A stretch of 64,000 nucleotides of DNA from Granulicella aggregans. GTDB taxonomy: Bacteria > Acidobacteriota > Terriglobia > Terriglobales > Acidobacteriaceae. Position 1 is the stretch's first letter, and every line of letters begins with the position of its first letter. Location: positions 930,001 through 994,000 of the forward strand of contig NZ_JAGSYE010000003.1 in the NCBI RefSeq assembly GCF_025685565.1, read 5' to 3'. Positions 1 to 9,822 of this stretch are shown here, one piece after another. The position numbers and the translations under genes were made by a program. The notes beneath the pieces are model-generated. The model had not been told where the DNA came from. It searched no databases and worked only from the letters and a program-made list of their open reading frames with translations.

Positions 1-743
1 CCGTTCACGTTTCCGAACTCGGCGTTTGCGTTCGACGAGATGACGCGGATCTGGTCAAGCGAGTCCGGGCTGGGCGTGTAGCCGACGGTGTTGTTCAGGT
101 TCTCGTTGATCTCCTGGCCATCCAGGATGTAGTTGTTGGACTGAGCACGATTGCCGTTGATGTTCGCGATCGTGCTGCCACCTTGATCGCGCTCTGTCGA
201 ACTCGATCCGCCGAAAGCGCCATAGTCGGTCGAAACCGCGCCGGGGGTGAAGACAGTGAGCTGCGAGAAGTCGCGACCGTTCAGAGGAATGTTATTGATC
301 GTGTTCTCGGTGAAGGTCTCGCCGAGCGTCGCGTTCTCCGTGTTCAGGATCGGCTGCTCGGAGGCTCCGACGTCGACCGTGGTGGAGGCGGCTCCGGCGC
401 TGAGCGTGACGTTCACTTTGGCCACCTGGTCGATCTCAAGCGAGAACGGCCCATAGCTCTGCTTGGAAAAGCCCGCCGCCTCGGTTTGCACCTTGTACTT
501 ACCGATCTGCAGGAACCGGATGCTGTAGATTCCGGCACCGTTGGTCACATCGCTCGTACTTACGCCCGTGTCGACGTTCGTCGCCGTTACCTTGGCTCCC
601 GGAACAACCGCTCCGGTTGCGTCGGTCACAACCCCTGTAATGGAGCCGGTGATGGTCTGTGCAAAGCTTGAGCCGCACATGCTCAGACAGACGCATAGTG
701 CGATCATCGCGATGCGGAGGAGCTTCTGATAAGTCTTCGTCAT
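1..743 (-). CDS. TonB-dependent receptor, Oar-like, N-terminal part (runs off the left edge)
   Basis: Only the first ~247 residues are inside the window. They show a signal peptide (about residues 1-28, ending in SSFAQ), then a carboxypeptidase-regulatory-like beta-sandwich (GVVTDATGAVVPGAKV) to about residue 115, then the start of a plug domain with NGRDFSQLTVFTPG and NYILDGQEIN. This order is typical of the large outer-membrane receptors of Acidobacteriota, which import oligosaccharides with TonB energy. The ATG at 741-743 follows AGGAG at a good distance. It is divergent from the fucosidase gene with a shared 173-bp promoter region, so it probably imports the glycan fragments made by the hydrolases to its right. 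Substrate is inferred from context only. Confidence 0.9.
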   Translation of the reverse strand, partial: MTKTYQKLLRIAMIALCVCLSMCGSSFAQTITGSITGVVTDATGAVVPGAKVTATNVDTGVSTSDVTNGAGIYSIRFLQIGKYKVQTEAAGFSKQSYGPFSLEIDQVAKVNVTLSAGAASTTVDVGASEQPILNTENATLGETFTENTINNIPLNGRDFSQLTVFTPGAVSTDYGAFGGSSSTERDQGGSTIANINGNRAQSNNYILDGQEINENLNNTVGYTPSPDSLDQIRVISSNANAEFGNVN

Positions 744-916
744 TGGCGGATCTCCTAGAGTTGAAAGATGGAAAAGCCCAAAGCGGGGAACTTTATGCGA
801 CTCAATGCCCATTTTTTTGTTCAAATGGAGTCAAGTTGGTCAAATTGGTTCGGTTGAGAGAAATCTATCCCTGTTGCAGGATTTTTACAATAAATAAATT
901 TCATCGGAGCCGAGAA

Positions 917-2620
917 ATGTCTTGGAAGATGCATGATTTGCCAGAATCCTGCTCGTTTAGCCGCCAATCAATCAGCATTCTCGCTAAATCCGCCTTTTGG
1001 ATAAGTGTTGCTCTGTTTTCGCTGCGCTCAAGCTCTGCTCAGGTTGCCCCCAAACAATCCGATAAACGGACAAATGTCCTAAATGCGACTGCAAATCTGC
1101 TCACTCCAGACCAAATTGATCGTTCCTGGGTACTGGCGACGAAACAGTTCGCCACGCAGCGTCAGCGCATTCTCGGGAAGACAGACGAGGTAATCGCCGC
1201 TGGCCCGTTCCGCGACGACTGGGAGAGCCTGAGCGCTCAGACGGTTCCCGACTGGTATCGCGATGCCAAGTTTGGCATCTTCATCCACTGGGGCGTCTTT
1301 TCAGTTCCAGCGTCAGGCTCCGAGTGGTACTCGCGCAATATGTACCTTCCGTCGGAGAAGGACTTCGCCCATCATGTAGCCACCTTTGGTCCGCAGACCA
1401 AGTTCGGCTACAAGGACTTCATTCCGCAGTTCCGCATGGAACACTTCGACCCGGCAGCTTGGGCGTCTCTGTTTGAGCGTGCTGGTGCGCGCTACGTCGT
1501 TCCTGTCGCGGAACACCACGACGGCTTCCCTCTCTACAACTCCGATCTGACGGAGTGGAGCGCCGCCAAAATGGGACCGCATCGCGACCTCTACGGCGAT
1601 CTCGCGGTCGCTATCCGAGCCAGGGGCATAAAGCTCGGCGCGTCGTCGCATCGCGCGGAGCACGACTGGTTCTTCGACGGAGGCCGCAAGATCGACTCGG
1701 ACGTAAACGATCCGAAGTACGCCTCGCTCTACGGTCCGGCGCAGATTCGCAATCTTGAAAGCGACGACGATGCAGCGCTGAGCAAGGACTTCACCTACGT
1801 CTCCCGTGCCTTCCGAGAGGACTGGCTCGCGCGGACGTCAGAGATCGTCGAAAAGTATCACCCTGACCTGCTCTACTTCGACTGGTGGGTCGGCCAGCCG
1901 TCCTTTCGCGAGACCGAGCGCCGCTTCGCCGCCTTCTACTACGACTACGCCGCGCAGCATCATCAGACCATCGTGATGAACTACAAGTTCGACAATATGC
2001 ACGAAGGCGCGGGCGTCCTCGATGTAGAGCGCGGTCAACTTCCCGGCACTCGCACGTTGCCTTGGCAGACGGACACCTCGCTCAGCAACGAGAGCTGGGG
2101 TTATATCGACGGCGACACGTACAAGCAGCCAACCCCACTGATCCATGAACTGGTCGATGTGGTCAGCAAGAACGGTAATCTGCTGTTGAACATCGGGCCG
2201 CGTGCCGACGGCACCATCCCGGAGGCGGCACAGCAGACGCTGCTCGAGATAGGTAGTTGGCTTAGTGTCAACGGCGAAGCGATCTACGGCAGCCGCCCGT
2301 GGACGAAGTTCGGCGAAGGCCCAACAGAGATCGCGACCGGCTCCATGCAGGACAAGGTCGAGAAGCCCTTCACCGCCGAGGACTATCGCTTCACCACGAA
2401 CAAGGGCTTCGTCTATGCGATCGAGCTCGGCTGGTCAACGAGTGGCGAGAGCGTCATCCACTCCTTCGCGTCTCCAGCCGTGGCCATAGGCGACGTGTCA
2501 CTGCTCGGCTATGGCCAGAAGCTGGAATGGCATCAGGAAGGTGATGGCCTGCACATCAAGCTTCCGGCCTCACCGGTCGGAGATCACGCGTACACCTTCC
2601 GAGTCGCGCTCAAGCCTTAG
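917..2620 (+). CDS. Alpha-L-fucosidase, GH29, secreted
   Basis: 567 aa. An N-terminal hydrophobic segment ending at SSSAQ (residues ~20-41) reads as a signal peptide. The GH29 barrel follows with KFGIFIHWGVFSVP (~118), VAEHHDGFPLYNS (~196), and YFDWW, whose Asp (about residue 322) sits at the family's catalytic nucleophile position. NGNLLLNIGPRADGTIP is the usual end of the barrel and a beta-sandwich tail follows. The enzyme removes terminal alpha-L-fucose from glycans outside the cytoplasm. The frame is open further upstream, but the ATG at 917 has GGAG seven bases before it and places the signal peptide correctly. Its 3' end overlaps the convergent GH35 gene by 11 bp. Confidence 0.93.
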   Translation: MSWKMHDLPESCSFSRQSISILAKSAFWISVALFSLRSSSAQVAPKQSDKRTNVLNATANLLTPDQIDRSWVLATKQFATQRQRILGKTDEVIAAGPFRDDWESLSAQTVPDWYRDAKFGIFIHWGVFSVPASGSEWYSRNMYLPSEKDFAHHVATFGPQTKFGYKDFIPQFRMEHFDPAAWASLFERAGARYVVPVAEHHDGFPLYNSDLTEWSAAKMGPHRDLYGDLAVAIRARGIKLGASSHRAEHDWFFDGGRKIDSDVNDPKYASLYGPAQIRNLESDDDAALSKDFTYVSRAFREDWLARTSEIVEKYHPDLLYFDWWVGQPSFRETERRFAAFYYDYAAQHHQTIVMNYKFDNMHEGAGVLDVERGQLPGTRTLPWQTDTSLSNESWGYIDGDTYKQPTPLIHELVDVVSKNGNLLLNIGPRADGTIPEAAQQTLLEIGSWLSVNGEAIYGSRPWTKFGEGPTEIATGSMQDKVEKPFTAEDYRFTTNKGFVYAIELGWSTSGESVIHSFASPAVAIGDVSLLGYGQKLEWHQEGDGLHIKLPASPVGDHAYTFRVALKP

Positions 2621-4508
2621 GCGCGGTCGACTCCGGCTTCGGATCGAGGTACGTGGGATGGTCCTCTCCCCGTACCTCGATGTCTGTGCCACCGTTCAGG
2701 TCGATCACCGTGATCGCGTTCACGCCCTCATGCAGCCAAGCGCCTGGGAGGAACAGGCTGCCCATCGGTCCAACGTTCCAGTAGCGACCAAGCAGGTGCC
2801 CGTTGACCCAGACGACGCCTTTGCCTAAAGATGCCGTGTTCAGAAACGTATCGCCCGCCTTCGCTACAGTGAATTCGCCGTGATAGAAGCATGGCCCCAC
2901 ACAGCCCGTCGTAGAGTAGCCCTCCGACGGTGGTTCATTCAGCGGCAGTGAGACGATCTCGAAACCATGCAGCACCTCGCCGTTCAGCTTCACATCGCCT
3001 ACTATCCCCGCCCGTTCTCCCCGAATGTTCGTCGTGAAGTTGATGCGACCGGAGTTCTCGACCAGCAGGTCGAGCCGCTGTCCTGCCTTTGCCGTCAGCT
3101 TCAACTCCGACTGGCCGAGCCTGCGGTCGACCACGCCTGCGAGTTGACCGTCGAGATAAACCCGCGCGTAACTGTGCAACGCATCGAAGTGCAGCCTGGC
3201 ATTCTTCGGACTATCGGTCGCGATCTTCGTCCGATAGAGGATGTAGCCATATGCCTGTTCTAGGTCCTCCATCGACAACGGCACTTCCGAGTGCACGCTT
3301 TTCGGCAGCCCTGACCATAACGAACGCGACTCGGTCAACTTCAACCCAGGCAGCGTGAGCAATGGGGGTGAGTCAGGCACCGGAGGCGGCGTCTGGTGCG
3401 TCACCTCCGCGATCATCTTGCGTAATGCAAAGTACTTCGGCCTCGGCCTTCCGGCTTCGTCGATGGGAGCGTCGTAGTCATAGCTCGACACATCAGGCTG
3501 ATATCCCGCGTCGCCGGAGTTCGCGCCATTCATCCAGCCAAAGCTCGTGCCGCCATGGATCATGTACAGGTTGATCGAATAGCCCTTCTCGATCACCGAG
3601 CGGATCTCCGCCTCCTGCTTCGCCGCGTCGGTGAGCTGATGCTTCTCGCCCCAGTGGTCGAACCAGCCGTCCCAGTACTCCGCCGCGTATACAGGTGCAT
3701 CGGGGCGGAACGCTTTCATCTGCGCGACCGAGTGGTCGGAGTCGCCGGTGCCGTAATCGACCGCGGCAAAGACCCCGGGAAGCGATCCCTTCGGTTCTTC
3801 GTCGCCACCGTCGGCGGTGTAGAGAAGTGACTCGCCGAAGCCAGAGTCTATGACGATCTGTTTCACCTTGCTGAGATAGTCACCACGATCCTCCTTCACA
3901 TCGAATGAACCGTACTCGTTTTCAACCTGAACCGCGATGATCGGGCCGCCGCGGCTCGCCTGTAGGGGAGCAAGCTCTTCTCCGAGACGCTTCATCCACC
4001 TGCGTACCGGCTCCAGGTAACTCTCCTGTGAGCTTCGCAACAGCATCGCGTGGTCCTTTAGCAGCCATGAAGGGTAGCCTCCCAGGTCCCACTCTGCGCA
4101 GACATACGGCCCCGGACGCAGCACGACGTAAAGCCCCTCCTGCTGCGCCTCGCGCGCGAACTCCGCGACATCGTTCTGACCATGGAAGTCGTAGACCCCA
4201 GGCTTCGTCTCATGCAGGTCCCAGAAGACATAGATGGTGATGGTGTTCAGACCAAGCGCACGGACCTTGCGCAGCCGGTCGCGCCAATCGGCGCGCGGGA
4301 TACGTGCGTACTCGACCTCACCGGAGAGGATCTGGAAGGGCTTGCCTCGCAGCGTGAACTTCGGTCCATCCACCATGAGCGGAGTCTTCTGCGAGGGTGC
4401 AATCGCGGCTTGCGCGAGTGCCGAACTTCCCGTCCCGCAGAGGATCGCCAACACCGCCGCAGCGCTGCATCCCGACTTCACCAACGTTCCCGCGAACCGC
4501 TCCTTCAT
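2610..4508 (-). CDS. Beta-galactosidase, GH35, secreted
   Basis: 632 aa. A signal peptide ends near ALAQA (~residue 33). The catalytic barrel carries VQVENEYGSF with the acid/base Glu at ~198 and AAEYWDGWFDHWG with the nucleophile Glu at ~277, the two hallmark GH35 motifs; the C-terminal half contains beta-sandwich carbohydrate-binding-like domains. It should release beta-linked galactose from oligosaccharide ends in the periplasm or outside. The longest frame begins 24 codons earlier, but the ATG at 4508 has GAGGA upstream and leaves a proper signal peptide. It is divergent from the GH20 gene across 112 bp, suggesting shared control. Confidence 0.93.
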   Translation of the reverse strand: MKERFAGTLVKSGCSAAAVLAILCGTGSSALAQAAIAPSQKTPLMVDGPKFTLRGKPFQILSGEVEYARIPRADWRDRLRKVRALGLNTITIYVFWDLHETKPGVYDFHGQNDVAEFAREAQQEGLYVVLRPGPYVCAEWDLGGYPSWLLKDHAMLLRSSQESYLEPVRRWMKRLGEELAPLQASRGGPIIAVQVENEYGSFDVKEDRGDYLSKVKQIVIDSGFGESLLYTADGGDEEPKGSLPGVFAAVDYGTGDSDHSVAQMKAFRPDAPVYAAEYWDGWFDHWGEKHQLTDAAKQEAEIRSVIEKGYSINLYMIHGGTSFGWMNGANSGDAGYQPDVSSYDYDAPIDEAGRPRPKYFALRKMIAEVTHQTPPPVPDSPPLLTLPGLKLTESRSLWSGLPKSVHSEVPLSMEDLEQAYGYILYRTKIATDSPKNARLHFDALHSYARVYLDGQLAGVVDRRLGQSELKLTAKAGQRLDLLVENSGRINFTTNIRGERAGIVGDVKLNGEVLHGFEIVSLPLNEPPSEGYSTTGCVGPCFYHGEFTVAKAGDTFLNTASLGKGVVWVNGHLLGRYWNVGPMGSLFLPGAWLHEGVNAITVIDLNGGTDIEVRGEDHPTYLDPKPESTAPKA

Positions 4509-4620
4509 CGTCTTGTCCTCTTCCCGTATTCCTGCGCCGCATGATGTGTTTTGTGCAAAGGAGCGCCCAAAGATGTACATTTAGCCATCAAACAATCACT
4601 TTTGAGGATACCCTCTCAAC

Positions 4621-6732
4621 ATGATCGCCTCTGCAACATGCCGCCTCATTCCATCGCAACGTGTTCTAAGAGCCGCCTCTGCCCTGCTCAGCTTAGTTGT
4701 AACAGCCGTCGCATCGGCGCAAATCGCTGTACATCCAGTGCTGACACCGCAGCCCAGGGAATTGCATGCAGGAGAGCGAGTGGCAGTCCACTCCGCCATG
4801 GTGACGGTTCCGGGCGGAGATGCCGAAGACAACTTCGCGGCGCACGACCTTGAGACGACACTGGCAGAGCGTGGCATCGTCGTGTCACCGGCAGTTGGAG
4901 CTGCCGACCTCACCGTCGCCCTGCTGCGTGCCGAGACCCCGGCGGCGCGGCAGATCCTCAGCCAAAACAAGCTCGTCTTCGATCCCGCGATGCACGACGA
5001 AGGCTACGTTCTGTTATCCACCCCCGGCCACGTCGAGATCATCGGCGAGACCTCCGCCGGCATCTTCTACGGCGTTCAGACGCTCAAGCAGCTCATAGAC
5101 ACCGACGGCGCTGCCAACAAAGTGTGGACTGGAACCATCCGCGACTGGCCCGCGATGAAGTATCGCGGCGTCCACGACGACCTCGCCCGCGGCCCCATGC
5201 CCACGCTCACCTTCCAGAAGCATCAGCTCGAGGTCTTCGCCGCGCACAAGATCAACCTCTACTCGCCGTACTTCGAGCACACGCTGCAGTACGCAAGCGA
5301 CCCGCTTGCCGCGCCTCCGGGAGCCTCGCTCACCCGCGCTGAGTCGCAGGAGCTTGCTGCGTTTGCCCGCAGCCTGCATATCACCATCGTCCCCGAACAG
5401 GAGGCCTTCGGCCATCTTCATCACGTGCTGAAGTATGAGAAGTACGCGGACATCGCGGAGACACCGCATGGCCACGTCATCGCCCCTGGACAGGCCAATT
5501 CCTTGCCGCAGATCAAAAGTTGGTTTACCCAAATCGCTGAGGACTTCCCTAGCCCGTTCCTGCACATCGGAGCGGACGAGACCTTCGAACTGGGCACTGG
5601 CCGTACCAAGCCCGACGTCGAAAAGCGGGGACTTGGCCCGGTCTATGCGGACTTCCTCACCTCCATCCACACGACGCTCGCGCCGTTGAATCGCCGTCTG
5701 CTCTTCTGGGGCGATCTCGGCGGCAGCGATCCGGCCTCCGTCGCGCGGCTGCCCAAGGACATGATCGCGATCCCCTGGATTTACTGGCACCAGGACAACT
5801 ATGACGGCAACATCACTCCCTTCAAGAGGGTCGGCATCGAGACCTGGGTCGCTCCGGGCGACGCCAACTGGCGCGTCGTCTACCCGCTCGGCAACACCGC
5901 CCTCGACAACATCTCCGGCTTCGTCGAGTCCGGACAGCGTCTCGGCAGCACCGGCGAGCTGACCACCGTCTGGAACGATGACGGCGAGGGCCTCTTCAAC
6001 CTCGACTGGTTCGGCGTACTCTTCGGCGGCGCGGCCGGATGGCAGCCCGGCAAGAGCGACGGCGCAGCCTACCAGGCCACCTTCGGGACCACGTTTTATG
6101 GCGACACGACAGGCCGCATCGATGAGGCACAGCGCAACCTCATGTCGGCTGTCGATGACCTCGACGTCTCGGACGATACCTTCTGGCTTGATCCCTGGAG
6201 CGAAGCCGGACAGAAGAAGGCCGCGAAGATCCGCAGCACGATCCCCAAGGCGCGCCTGCAGGCGGAGCGAGCCATTGAGCTGATCGAGACCGTGCTCGCC
6301 ACCGAGCCTCATATTCGCGAACGCGATGCTCTGCTTGCCATGGAGATGGCTGCACGACGCATCGACTTCATCGGCATGAAGTTCCAGTTGTCGGAGGAGA
6401 TGAGTATCGCCTATGCCCGGGCCTATGCCCAGAAAGATGACCCTCAACACGAGACCGAGACCCGCGAGCTGCTCTACTCCATCAGCAGCATGAATGGCCG
6501 CTGCCAGGACCTTCGGGACGGCTACTCAATGATCAAGAACCTCTACCGGGCGAGCTGGCTGGCGGAGAATCGTCCTTACTGGCTCGACAACGTGCTCGTG
6601 CGCTACGACCTACAGATTGAGGAGTGGCAACGGCGCGGCGACAAGGTTAACAATCTCATCGACCGCTGGCAGCAGGATAAGTCACTGCCAACAGCGAAGG
6701 AAGCGGGAATTCCCCCACCGCCCACCAATTAG
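4621..6732 (+). CDS. Beta-N-acetylhexosaminidase-like GH20 enzyme, secreted
   Basis: 703 aa with a signal peptide (cut near VASAQ, ~residue 34). The zincin-like GH20b domain spans ~40-170 (GYVLLSTPGHVEIIGETSAG, GIFYGVQTLKQL), and the barrel starts at KYRGVHDDLARG. LHIGADETF supplies the Asp319-Glu320 pair used in substrate-assisted catalysis by GH20. About 200 C-terminal residues form a long helical tail. Expected role: removal of terminal beta-GlcNAc or GalNAc. The only in-frame start is the ATG at 4621; its nearest purine-rich site (GAGGA) is rather far upstream. The stop overlaps the convergent DeoR-type gene by 4 bp. The fine substrate is uncertain. Confidence 0.85.
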   Translation: MIASATCRLIPSQRVLRAASALLSLVVTAVASAQIAVHPVLTPQPRELHAGERVAVHSAMVTVPGGDAEDNFAAHDLETTLAERGIVVSPAVGAADLTVALLRAETPAARQILSQNKLVFDPAMHDEGYVLLSTPGHVEIIGETSAGIFYGVQTLKQLIDTDGAANKVWTGTIRDWPAMKYRGVHDDLARGPMPTLTFQKHQLEVFAAHKINLYSPYFEHTLQYASDPLAAPPGASLTRAESQELAAFARSLHITIVPEQEAFGHLHHVLKYEKYADIAETPHGHVIAPGQANSLPQIKSWFTQIAEDFPSPFLHIGADETFELGTGRTKPDVEKRGLGPVYADFLTSIHTTLAPLNRRLLFWGDLGGSDPASVARLPKDMIAIPWIYWHQDNYDGNITPFKRVGIETWVAPGDANWRVVYPLGNTALDNISGFVESGQRLGSTGELTTVWNDDGEGLFNLDWFGVLFGGAAGWQPGKSDGAAYQATFGTTFYGDTTGRIDEAQRNLMSAVDDLDVSDDTFWLDPWSEAGQKKAAKIRSTIPKARLQAERAIELIETVLATEPHIRERDALLAMEMAARRIDFIGMKFQLSEEMSIAYARAYAQKDDPQHETETRELLYSISSMNGRCQDLRDGYSMIKNLYRASWLAENRPYWLDNVLVRYDLQIEEWQRRGDKVNNLIDRWQQDKSLPTAKEAGIPPPPTN

Positions 6733-7514
6733 GCGATGACCACCTTGATCCCCTTCGCCTTCAACGCTTTCACCACGTCGACGGGAACGGCCGAGTCCGT
6801 TACGAGCACATGGATCGCAGAGATGGGGCAGATCAGTGCCGGGCTGACGTGGCCGATCTTGCTCGAGTCCGCAACCACGATGACCTCTCTCGCCTGCCTG
6901 AGCATCGCGAGAGAGACAGTCGCCTCTTCTGTCTCCAGCGTCGTCACACCGCGCTCCAGATCGAATCCCGTCACACTGATGAACGCCTTATCCAGATAGA
7001 CATCGCGCAGTGTATTCAGCGCTGGTTGGCCGGCCAGCGCAAAGGTCCACGCCCAAGCCAGCGAGCCGCCGGTGAGCGTCGTCTTGATCGCTGGCTGGTT
7101 GCAAAGCTCCATGCCGATATTCAAGGCATTTGTGATCACGGAGATTCCACGCCGATGCCGTAGCGAGCGGCCAATCTGCGTTGACGTCGTTCCTGCAGTC
7201 AGCCCAATGGTCTCTTTTTCGGCGATCAGTTCGCTGGCGGCAAGCCCTATCCGCCGCTTCTCATCGGCCATGCGCAACTCGCGCGCCTGGAACGAGGTGT
7301 CGTGACGGAATGGCTCGTAAAGCAGCTGCTCTACAAGGGTCGCGCCGCCGTGGGTGCGAAGGACGAGGCCCCGCTTCTCCAGCCGCGCAAGATCCCGTCG
7401 GATGCTCGGTGCGGAGGTGCCGATCTGCTCTACCAATTCCTGCACAGAGATGTCGCCCGCACGAAGCAGCGCCCGCATAATCCTGTCCGCTCGGACATCG
7501 ATCTTCTTCGACAA
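6729..7514 (-). CDS. DeoR-family transcriptional regulator, probably of aminosugar use
   Basis: About 261 aa. An N-terminal DeoR winged helix (DISVQELVEQIGTSAPSIRR, then LEKRGLVLRTHGGA) is followed by a DeoRC sugar-phosphate-binding domain (AGTTSTQIGRSL, VVADSSKIGHVSPALI). Proteins of this type repress sugar operons until a phosphorylated sugar binds. It is divergent from the SIS-domain and GlcNAc-kinase genes, so aminosugar phosphates are the likely signal, as for AgaR/NagR-type regulators. Start choice: a TTG at 7514 has GGAAGG eight bases upstream, while the longer frame begins with another TTG at 7568 that has no clear site. The 3' end overlaps the GH20 stop. Confidence 0.88.
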   Translation of the reverse strand: MSKKIDVRADRIMRALLRAGDISVQELVEQIGTSAPSIRRDLARLEKRGLVLRTHGGATLVEQLLYEPFRHDTSFQARELRMADEKRRIGLAASELIAEKETIGLTAGTTSTQIGRSLRHRRGISVITNALNIGMELCNQPAIKTTLTGGSLAWAWTFALAGQPALNTLRDVYLDKAFISVTGFDLERGVTTLETEEATVSLAMLRQAREVIVVADSSKIGHVSPALICPISAIHVLVTDSAVPVDVVKALKAKGIKVVIA

Positions 7515-7670
7515 AGCTGTAACCTTCCGAATCTTCTGAATTTGGCACGAGTGTAGCGCATCCACCAAAAAAAATTGCCTTTTCCCATTCCTGGTTGCAC
7601 GAAACGTAACCTATTATGATCGAATAGACTTCAAACAGTCATTTAAGACTTGCAGGAGAATCTCTTAAAT

Positions 7671-8807
7671 ATGGCCAGCTCTGTCACCCCCACACCGTAT
7701 CCGCACTGGATGCTTCGCGAGATCCACGAACAGCCCGCCACGCTGGCGACGACCCTGGCCCGCTATGTGGACAGCAACGGCTTCCGCGCCGAGGCCTGCG
7801 ATCCGGTGCGCAACTGGCTGCGCGGGTGCGCAGGTGCGATCATCATCGCGGCCAGCGGCTCCAGCCGTCACGCCGGCCTGGTGGCAGAGCTGCTGATCGA
7901 GGAGCTGAGCGGCATTGCCGTGGACGTCGAATATGCCAGCGAGTACACCTACAGCTCGGAGAAGGTGCGTCACCCTGGTTCGGTCATGGTCATCTCACAG
8001 TCCGGCGAGACTGCTGACACTCTCGCTTCGTTACGTAAGGCCCACGCGAAGGACCACGAGACACTAGCCATCACGAACGTCGCCACCTCCACGATGGCGC
8101 GCGAAGCGACCGTCTCCTTTCCCACCGAGGCTGGCCGCGAGCGAGCTGTCCCCGCGACGAAGAGCTTCACCGCGCAGCTGCTGAATCTCTACTTGTTGGC
8201 TCTGCTCGCAGCGGAAGTAGAGAAAAAGCTCACCCCGGAGCAGATCGCAGACCGCCTCGCTGAACTTCGCGAGCTGCCGCCAAAGGTCGCCGCTCAACTC
8301 CCGGGATGGGAGAGTTCTGTTCGGGAGGTCGCTGGAAGGTACAGCGCCGCTCAGAACTTCCTCTTCCTGGGCCGCGGCGTCCACAATCCCACCGCTCGCG
8401 AAGGCGCATTGAAGCTGAAAGAGTCCGCGTATCTGCACGCCGAGGGCTATCCCAGCGGTGAGTTGAAGCATGGGCCGAACGCACTCGTCAGCAAGCAGAC
8501 ACCTCTGGTCATGATCGCGACCGTCGATCACTCCGATCCCGACTCCACGCTTCGCTACGAGAAGGTGGTGCAGTTGATGAGCGATATGCGCGAACAGGGA
8601 GCAGACATCCTCGCCGTAGCGAATACCGGAGACGACGCCGTCGTCGCGCTGGCCGACAACGTCCTCTTCGTCGATGAGACCTCAGAGGCTCTTTTGCCCA
8701 TCGCAGAGATCATCCCTCTCCAATTATTCTCCTATTTCATGGCGATCAATCGCGGTATCGACGTCGACAACCCACGCAACCTGACCAAGGCCGTGCTGGC
8801 GGAGTAG
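7671..8807 (+). CDS. SIS-domain aminosugar-phosphate isomerase/deaminase (GlmS C-terminal/AgaS-like)
   Basis: 378 aa with two SIS domains and no glutaminase domain. SIS1 has IIIAASGSSRHAGLVAELL and ISQSGETADTLASLRKA; SIS2 has FLFLGRGVHNPTAREGALK and the GELKHGPNAL loop. The architecture matches glutamine-independent GlcN-6-P deaminases (NagB-II, AgaS), which turn glucosamine-6-phosphate into fructose-6-phosphate and ammonia. The ATG at 7671 follows AGGAG; the longer frame starts with a TTG inside that ribosome-binding site, so it was rejected. The kinase gene follows 23 bp later and both are divergent from the DeoR gene, giving a compact GlcNAc-use operon. No NagA deacetylase is seen nearby. 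Confidence 0.85.
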   Translation: MASSVTPTPYPHWMLREIHEQPATLATTLARYVDSNGFRAEACDPVRNWLRGCAGAIIIAASGSSRHAGLVAELLIEELSGIAVDVEYASEYTYSSEKVRHPGSVMVISQSGETADTLASLRKAHAKDHETLAITNVATSTMAREATVSFPTEAGRERAVPATKSFTAQLLNLYLLALLAAEVEKKLTPEQIADRLAELRELPPKVAAQLPGWESSVREVAGRYSAAQNFLFLGRGVHNPTAREGALKLKESAYLHAEGYPSGELKHGPNALVSKQTPLVMIATVDHSDPDSTLRYEKVVQLMSDMREQGADILAVANTGDDAVVALADNVLFVDETSEALLPIAEIIPLQLFSYFMAINRGIDVDNPRNLTKAVLAE

Positions 8808-8830
8808 TGACCTCGAAAGGTAATCCTGGG

Positions 8831-9745
8831 ATGAGCCTGTTTCTTGCCGTAGATGCCGGCGGAACCAAGACCGACTATCTGCTCGCGGACGATACGAGCG
8901 TGCTGGCGCGAGTGCGCGGCGGTACCATCAAACGTATGCGCGCCAACGCCGAGACAACGGCGCAGAATCTTGCAGAGGCGCTTGCGGAGTTGACTACCGT
9001 CTCGGGCGTCTCCATGCAGTCCGTCACGCGGACCTGCATTGGCACCGCTGGCGAGACGGTACCGCTAGTCGTTGACTGGCTGAGGGAAAGCTTCGGTAGG
9101 CATGTCTCGGGCAATTTGATTTTGCTTGGAGATGTTGAGATCGCGCTCGACGCGGCGTTCCCCGGACAGCCCGGGGTGATTGTCCTTGCGGGGACGGGCT
9201 CCAACGTTGCTGCCCGCGACGGCAGCGGTAAGGTAACCACTGCTGGTGGCTGGGGGCCTGCGCTTGCGGATCAGGGCTCGGGTCACAGAATCGGACAGGA
9301 AGCGCTGCGAGCGCTCTTTCTCTCCATCGATGAAGAACGCCCTACGCGGCTGCTCGCCGCGGTACTTCAGCTTTGGCATCTCACCTCCGTGGCCGAGATC
9401 GTAGCTTTCGGCAACAGCATTCCGGCGCCGGACTTTTCGCAGCTGGCCAAGGCCGTTCTCAAGGCTGCCGAAGAGGGCGATGCCGTAGCCCAGGAAGTAT
9501 TAGAGAAAGAAGGAACTGATCTCGCTTACCTTGTCTGCCTCTTGATTGGACGGATGAGAAAGTCTCCGACCCAGGCTTCGCTGGTGCCTCCGATTGCGTT
9601 CACTGGGTCGATCATGGAGAACGTTCTTCCAGTGCGCAGGGCCCTGATCGCAGCGGTCGATCGCCAGTATCCAGGCATCGCGACGCTCGACGGTGTCGTT
9701 GATCCCATCGCCGGAGCCTTGTGGCGCGCCCGGCGCGGTTATTGA
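8831..9745 (+). CDS. N-acetylglucosamine kinase-like protein, BadF/BadG/BcrA/BcrD ATPase family
   Basis: 304 aa, ASKHA fold. Phosphate-1 motif VDAGGTKTDYLLAD lies at residues ~5-18 and phosphate-2/adenosine motifs include VLAGTGSNVAARDG and GGWGPALADQGSGHRIG. These match the eukaryote-like GlcNAc/GlcN kinases found in aminosugar operons. It would phosphorylate GlcNAc or glucosamine freed by the GH20 enzyme, feeding the SIS-domain protein. The ATG at 8831 has AAAGG ten bases upstream; the longer frame begins with a GTG overlapping the previous stop. Exact substrate is inferred from the neighbours. Confidence 0.85.
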   Translation: MSLFLAVDAGGTKTDYLLADDTSVLARVRGGTIKRMRANAETTAQNLAEALAELTTVSGVSMQSVTRTCIGTAGETVPLVVDWLRESFGRHVSGNLILLGDVEIALDAAFPGQPGVIVLAGTGSNVAARDGSGKVTTAGGWGPALADQGSGHRIGQEALRALFLSIDEERPTRLLAAVLQLWHLTSVAEIVAFGNSIPAPDFSQLAKAVLKAAEEGDAVAQEVLEKEGTDLAYLVCLLIGRMRKSPTQASLVPPIAFTGSIMENVLPVRRALIAAVDRQYPGIATLDGVVDPIAGALWRARRGY

Positions 9746-9822
9746 TCTCCCCCTCCAATCCAGATAATCCGGCACAATAGGCTTCGAGTAGAGATTGCCT
9801 GAAGTTTCCATCTAGGAGCCGC

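Noticed and set aside
183..671. Open frames on the + strand opposite the first TonB receptor
   Set aside because: They are antisense to a clear receptor sequence with signal peptide, regulatory-like domain and plug, and show no protein character of their own.
780..860. Possible tandem operator (GTTGGTCAAATTGGTTCGG-like) between TonB receptor and GH29
   Set aside because: The repeat is short and imperfect and no regulator is adjacent, so it could be chance in an AT-rich stretch.
5014..6450. 478-codon open frame on the minus strand opposite GH20
   Set aside because: Long only because of GC-rich codon bias in the GH20 gene; the + strand frame has a full GH20 signature and the minus frame has no domain.
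7515..7670. Specific -35/-10 promoter in the DeoR/SIS divergent region
   Set aside because: TTGCAC and TATTAT/TATGAT words are present but their spacing (11-14 bp) does not fit a sigma-70 promoter.
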